Below, in pieces: positions 5,744 to 7,048 of a DNA stretch of 7,048 nucleotides. The position numbers and the translations under genes were made by a program. Within the stretch, counting starts at the first letter, position 1; the number at the start of each line of letters is the position of its first letter. The notes beneath the pieces were generated by a model. The model was given only the letters and a program-made list of their open reading frames with translations. It was not told the DNA's origin and searched no databases. This stretch comes from PNKC01 sp039917655 (lineage in GTDB: Bacteria; Chloroflexota; Dehalococcoidia; Tepidiformales; Tepidiformaceae), in the NCBI GenBank assembly GCA_039917655.1, contig JBDSJC010000023.1, positions 1-7,048 on the forward strand. The letters are read 5' to 3'.

Positions 5744-7044
5744 GGAGTGGCCGTCTTGAGCACGATGACGACCGGATCCACCGGTTCCACCTTGATGTTC
5801 AGCCCTGTTGGCGGTACGACAACCACCTGGTAGGTAGCCGTCCCCGCGACCCCGCCCGCGAGCGAGACGGTTACTTTGAAGGACGACGGAGTGAGGTCCT
5901 TAATGACAGACAGCGGCCCGGATACCCGCACATCGGAGGTGAAGGCGCCTCCAGCGGTGTCTCGCACCAACCCGGCCGGCGGGGGGCCGATATCCGGCGC
6001 AAGGAAGAACGTTACAGCGCCGCACGGAGCGCCAGTCCCCGAACTGCATTCGATCGGCTTGATCTCGACCTTTACGGTGACGGTCCGGCGGTCGAGAAAG
6101 GTGTTCGGAGGCTGGTCGATGTTGCGAGTCAGAATCACGTCCGATTTCGCGCCCGAAACGTCCACCCGCTCCGTCGATAGGCCGAGCAGAATGCTCCCTA
6201 CAGCGGTCGCCGGGCCGTTCAGCACCACCGTCGCCGGGTCAGAGGTTATGTTGACGATCCGGTAGCCTGGCGCGGGCGCGCCGAACAGCGCCGGCGTCAC
6301 GGAAAGCGTCCGCTGGATGAATGTCTGCTCGATTTTGATCGTCACCCGCGCACGTGGCTGGCTGAGATTCACAGTCACGTCGCTGCCGCTCTCGGTCCGA
6401 GGCGTGAGGTCGCCTTCGGAAACGAGCGTTTCGCTCCGTGTGCCCGCAAGGTTCACCACGAGTTCAGCGTTCTTCACAGTATTTACTAACTCCGGAGCGC
6501 CGCGCACCGTTACAAAGGCGGGCTCAATGGCGGGGTCAGCGTCCGGTGACTCGCGATAACCGGCGGGCAGTTCGCCCGTCCGACGGATCGTCACCGGCAC
6601 TTCTTTACTCTGCGCCTCGACCACCGTAACCCGCATCGTGGATGGGGTCACGCTCAGCACCCGGACGCTGTCCCGCCTGCTTGTTGCACGCACGGGCAAA
6701 GAGACGGCAATCCCGCTCGCCTTCACACCCGAAAGATCAATGTACACCTCGAAGTCCTCGCGCCTCAGACTCGCGAAGTCACCCTTGCGCGCGTCCACGG
6801 TCAAGCTGACCGGTACCATATCCCGCACGATGAAGTCGTTGTTGTTCTTCACGATCGCCTCGAAGCTCCCGGGTTCGCGCGGGAACCGGCCCTCCACCCT
6901 CGGGTTCTCCACGTCCTGGATAACGAACCAGATGCCCAGCGCCGCTGCCACGCTGAACAGCGCCAGCGCCCAGTGCTTGTAAAGGCTCCCGAGCGCTCCC
7001 AGGACGAGCGGACGGGCGAGTGGCCGCCGCGACGATGCGCTCAT
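5740..7044 (-). CDS. Membrane-anchored YbbR-domain protein (CdaR-like)
   Basis: A 434-residue protein with a short basic N-terminus, one membrane helix at about 25-43 (WALALFSVAAALGIWFVIQ) and a long extracytoplasmic beta-rich part. That part reads as four YbbR-like repeats: about 75-142, 146-240, 243-330 and 343-430. Each has PVS/PVT-type edge strands and ends in a V-x-V-x-V strand. In Firmicutes the YbbR protein CdaR binds and regulates the diadenylate cyclase CdaA, which is usually encoded directly upstream. Only four bases precede this start, but the ATG lies in ATGA, so an upstream gene could end in the same overlap seen at other junctions here. Two cysteines, 333 and 341, sit between repeats 3 and 4. 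The family is well supported; the link to c-di-AMP is an inference from family context. Confidence 0.9.
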   Translation of the reverse strand: MSASSRRPLARPLVLGALGSLYKHWALALFSVAAALGIWFVIQDVENPRVEGRFPREPGSFEAIVKNNNDFIVRDMVPVSLTVDARKGDFASLRREDFEVYIDLSGVKASGIAVSLPVRATSRRDSVRVLSVTPSTMRVTVVEAQSKEVPVTIRRTGELPAGYRESPDADPAIEPAFVTVRGAPELVNTVKNAELVVNLAGTRSETLVSEGDLTPRTESGSDVTVNLSQPRARVTIKIEQTFIQRTLSVTPALFGAPAPGYRIVNITSDPATVVLNGPATAVGSILLGLSTERVDVSGAKSDVILTRNIDQPPNTFLDRRTVTVKVEIKPIECSSGTGAPCGAVTFFLAPDIGPPPAGLVRDTAGGAFTSDVRVSGPLSVIKDLTPSSFKVTVSLAGGVAGTATYQVVVVPPTGLNIKVEPVDPVVIVLKTATP

Positions 7045-7048
7045 ACCG

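Noticed and set aside
1..7048. Mobile element, CRISPR array, phage or defence system
   Set aside because: I found no direct repeats, terminal inverted repeats, transposase, integrase or repeat-spacer pattern. The genes are housekeeping or common accessory families in a compact unit.

Overview
The window is GC-rich bacterial DNA that is almost fully coding, with every supportable gene on the minus strand. Transcription therefore runs from the right end (base 7048) to the left end (base 1). It looks like chromosomal core-genome DNA. I saw no rRNA, tRNA, CRISPR array, insertion sequence, phage gene or long repeat. GpsA and PlsY, enzymes of ester-type phospholipid synthesis on sn-glycerol-3-phosphate, indicate a bacterium. 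The unusual GpsA nucleotide-binding loop (GATSWG), the PlsY variant GSGKTGTTN and the style of the AAA ATPase at the left edge suggest Chloroflexota, perhaps a Dehalococcoidia relative. That assignment rests on recalled family resemblance and is tentative.

Layout in transcription order: (1) 7044-5740, a membrane-anchored YbbR-domain protein of the CdaR type; (2) 5743-4400, Der, the double GTPase of ribosome assembly; (3) 4403-3777, PlsY, acyl-phosphate:glycerol-3-phosphate acyltransferase; (4) 3774-2779, GpsA, glycerol-3-phosphate dehydrogenase; (5) 2765-1809, a HEAT-repeat protein with an acidic tail; (6) 1812-1372, a Nudix hydrolase with a perfect Nudix box; (7) 1375-791, a RimJ/RimL-like GNAT acetyltransferase. 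Four of the six junctions are 4-base ATGA or GTGA stop/start overlaps; the other two gaps are 2 and 13 bases. This is one tightly coupled polycistronic unit whose promoter lies beyond the right edge. A 206-base gap (585-790) with two small hairpins follows. Then the 5' part of a second unit or gene begins: a protein with a winged-helix-like N-terminal region that reaches what looks like its Walker A motif exactly at base 1, so it is cut off there.

Functional reading: GpsA makes glycerol-3-phosphate and PlsY acylates it, the first committed step of phospholipid synthesis. Der serves 50S subunit maturation. The YbbR protein is probably the extracytoplasmic partner of a c-di-AMP cyclase encoded just outside the window. 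The unit thus joins envelope growth, ribosome assembly and perhaps nucleotide signalling, with three uncharacterised accessory genes (HEAT, Nudix, GNAT) translationally tied to its 3' end. I found no clear new defence or mobile system. The most interesting points are the motif variants in GpsA, PlsY and Der, the accessory trio, and a short stretch with coding-like composition in the gap at 631-756.
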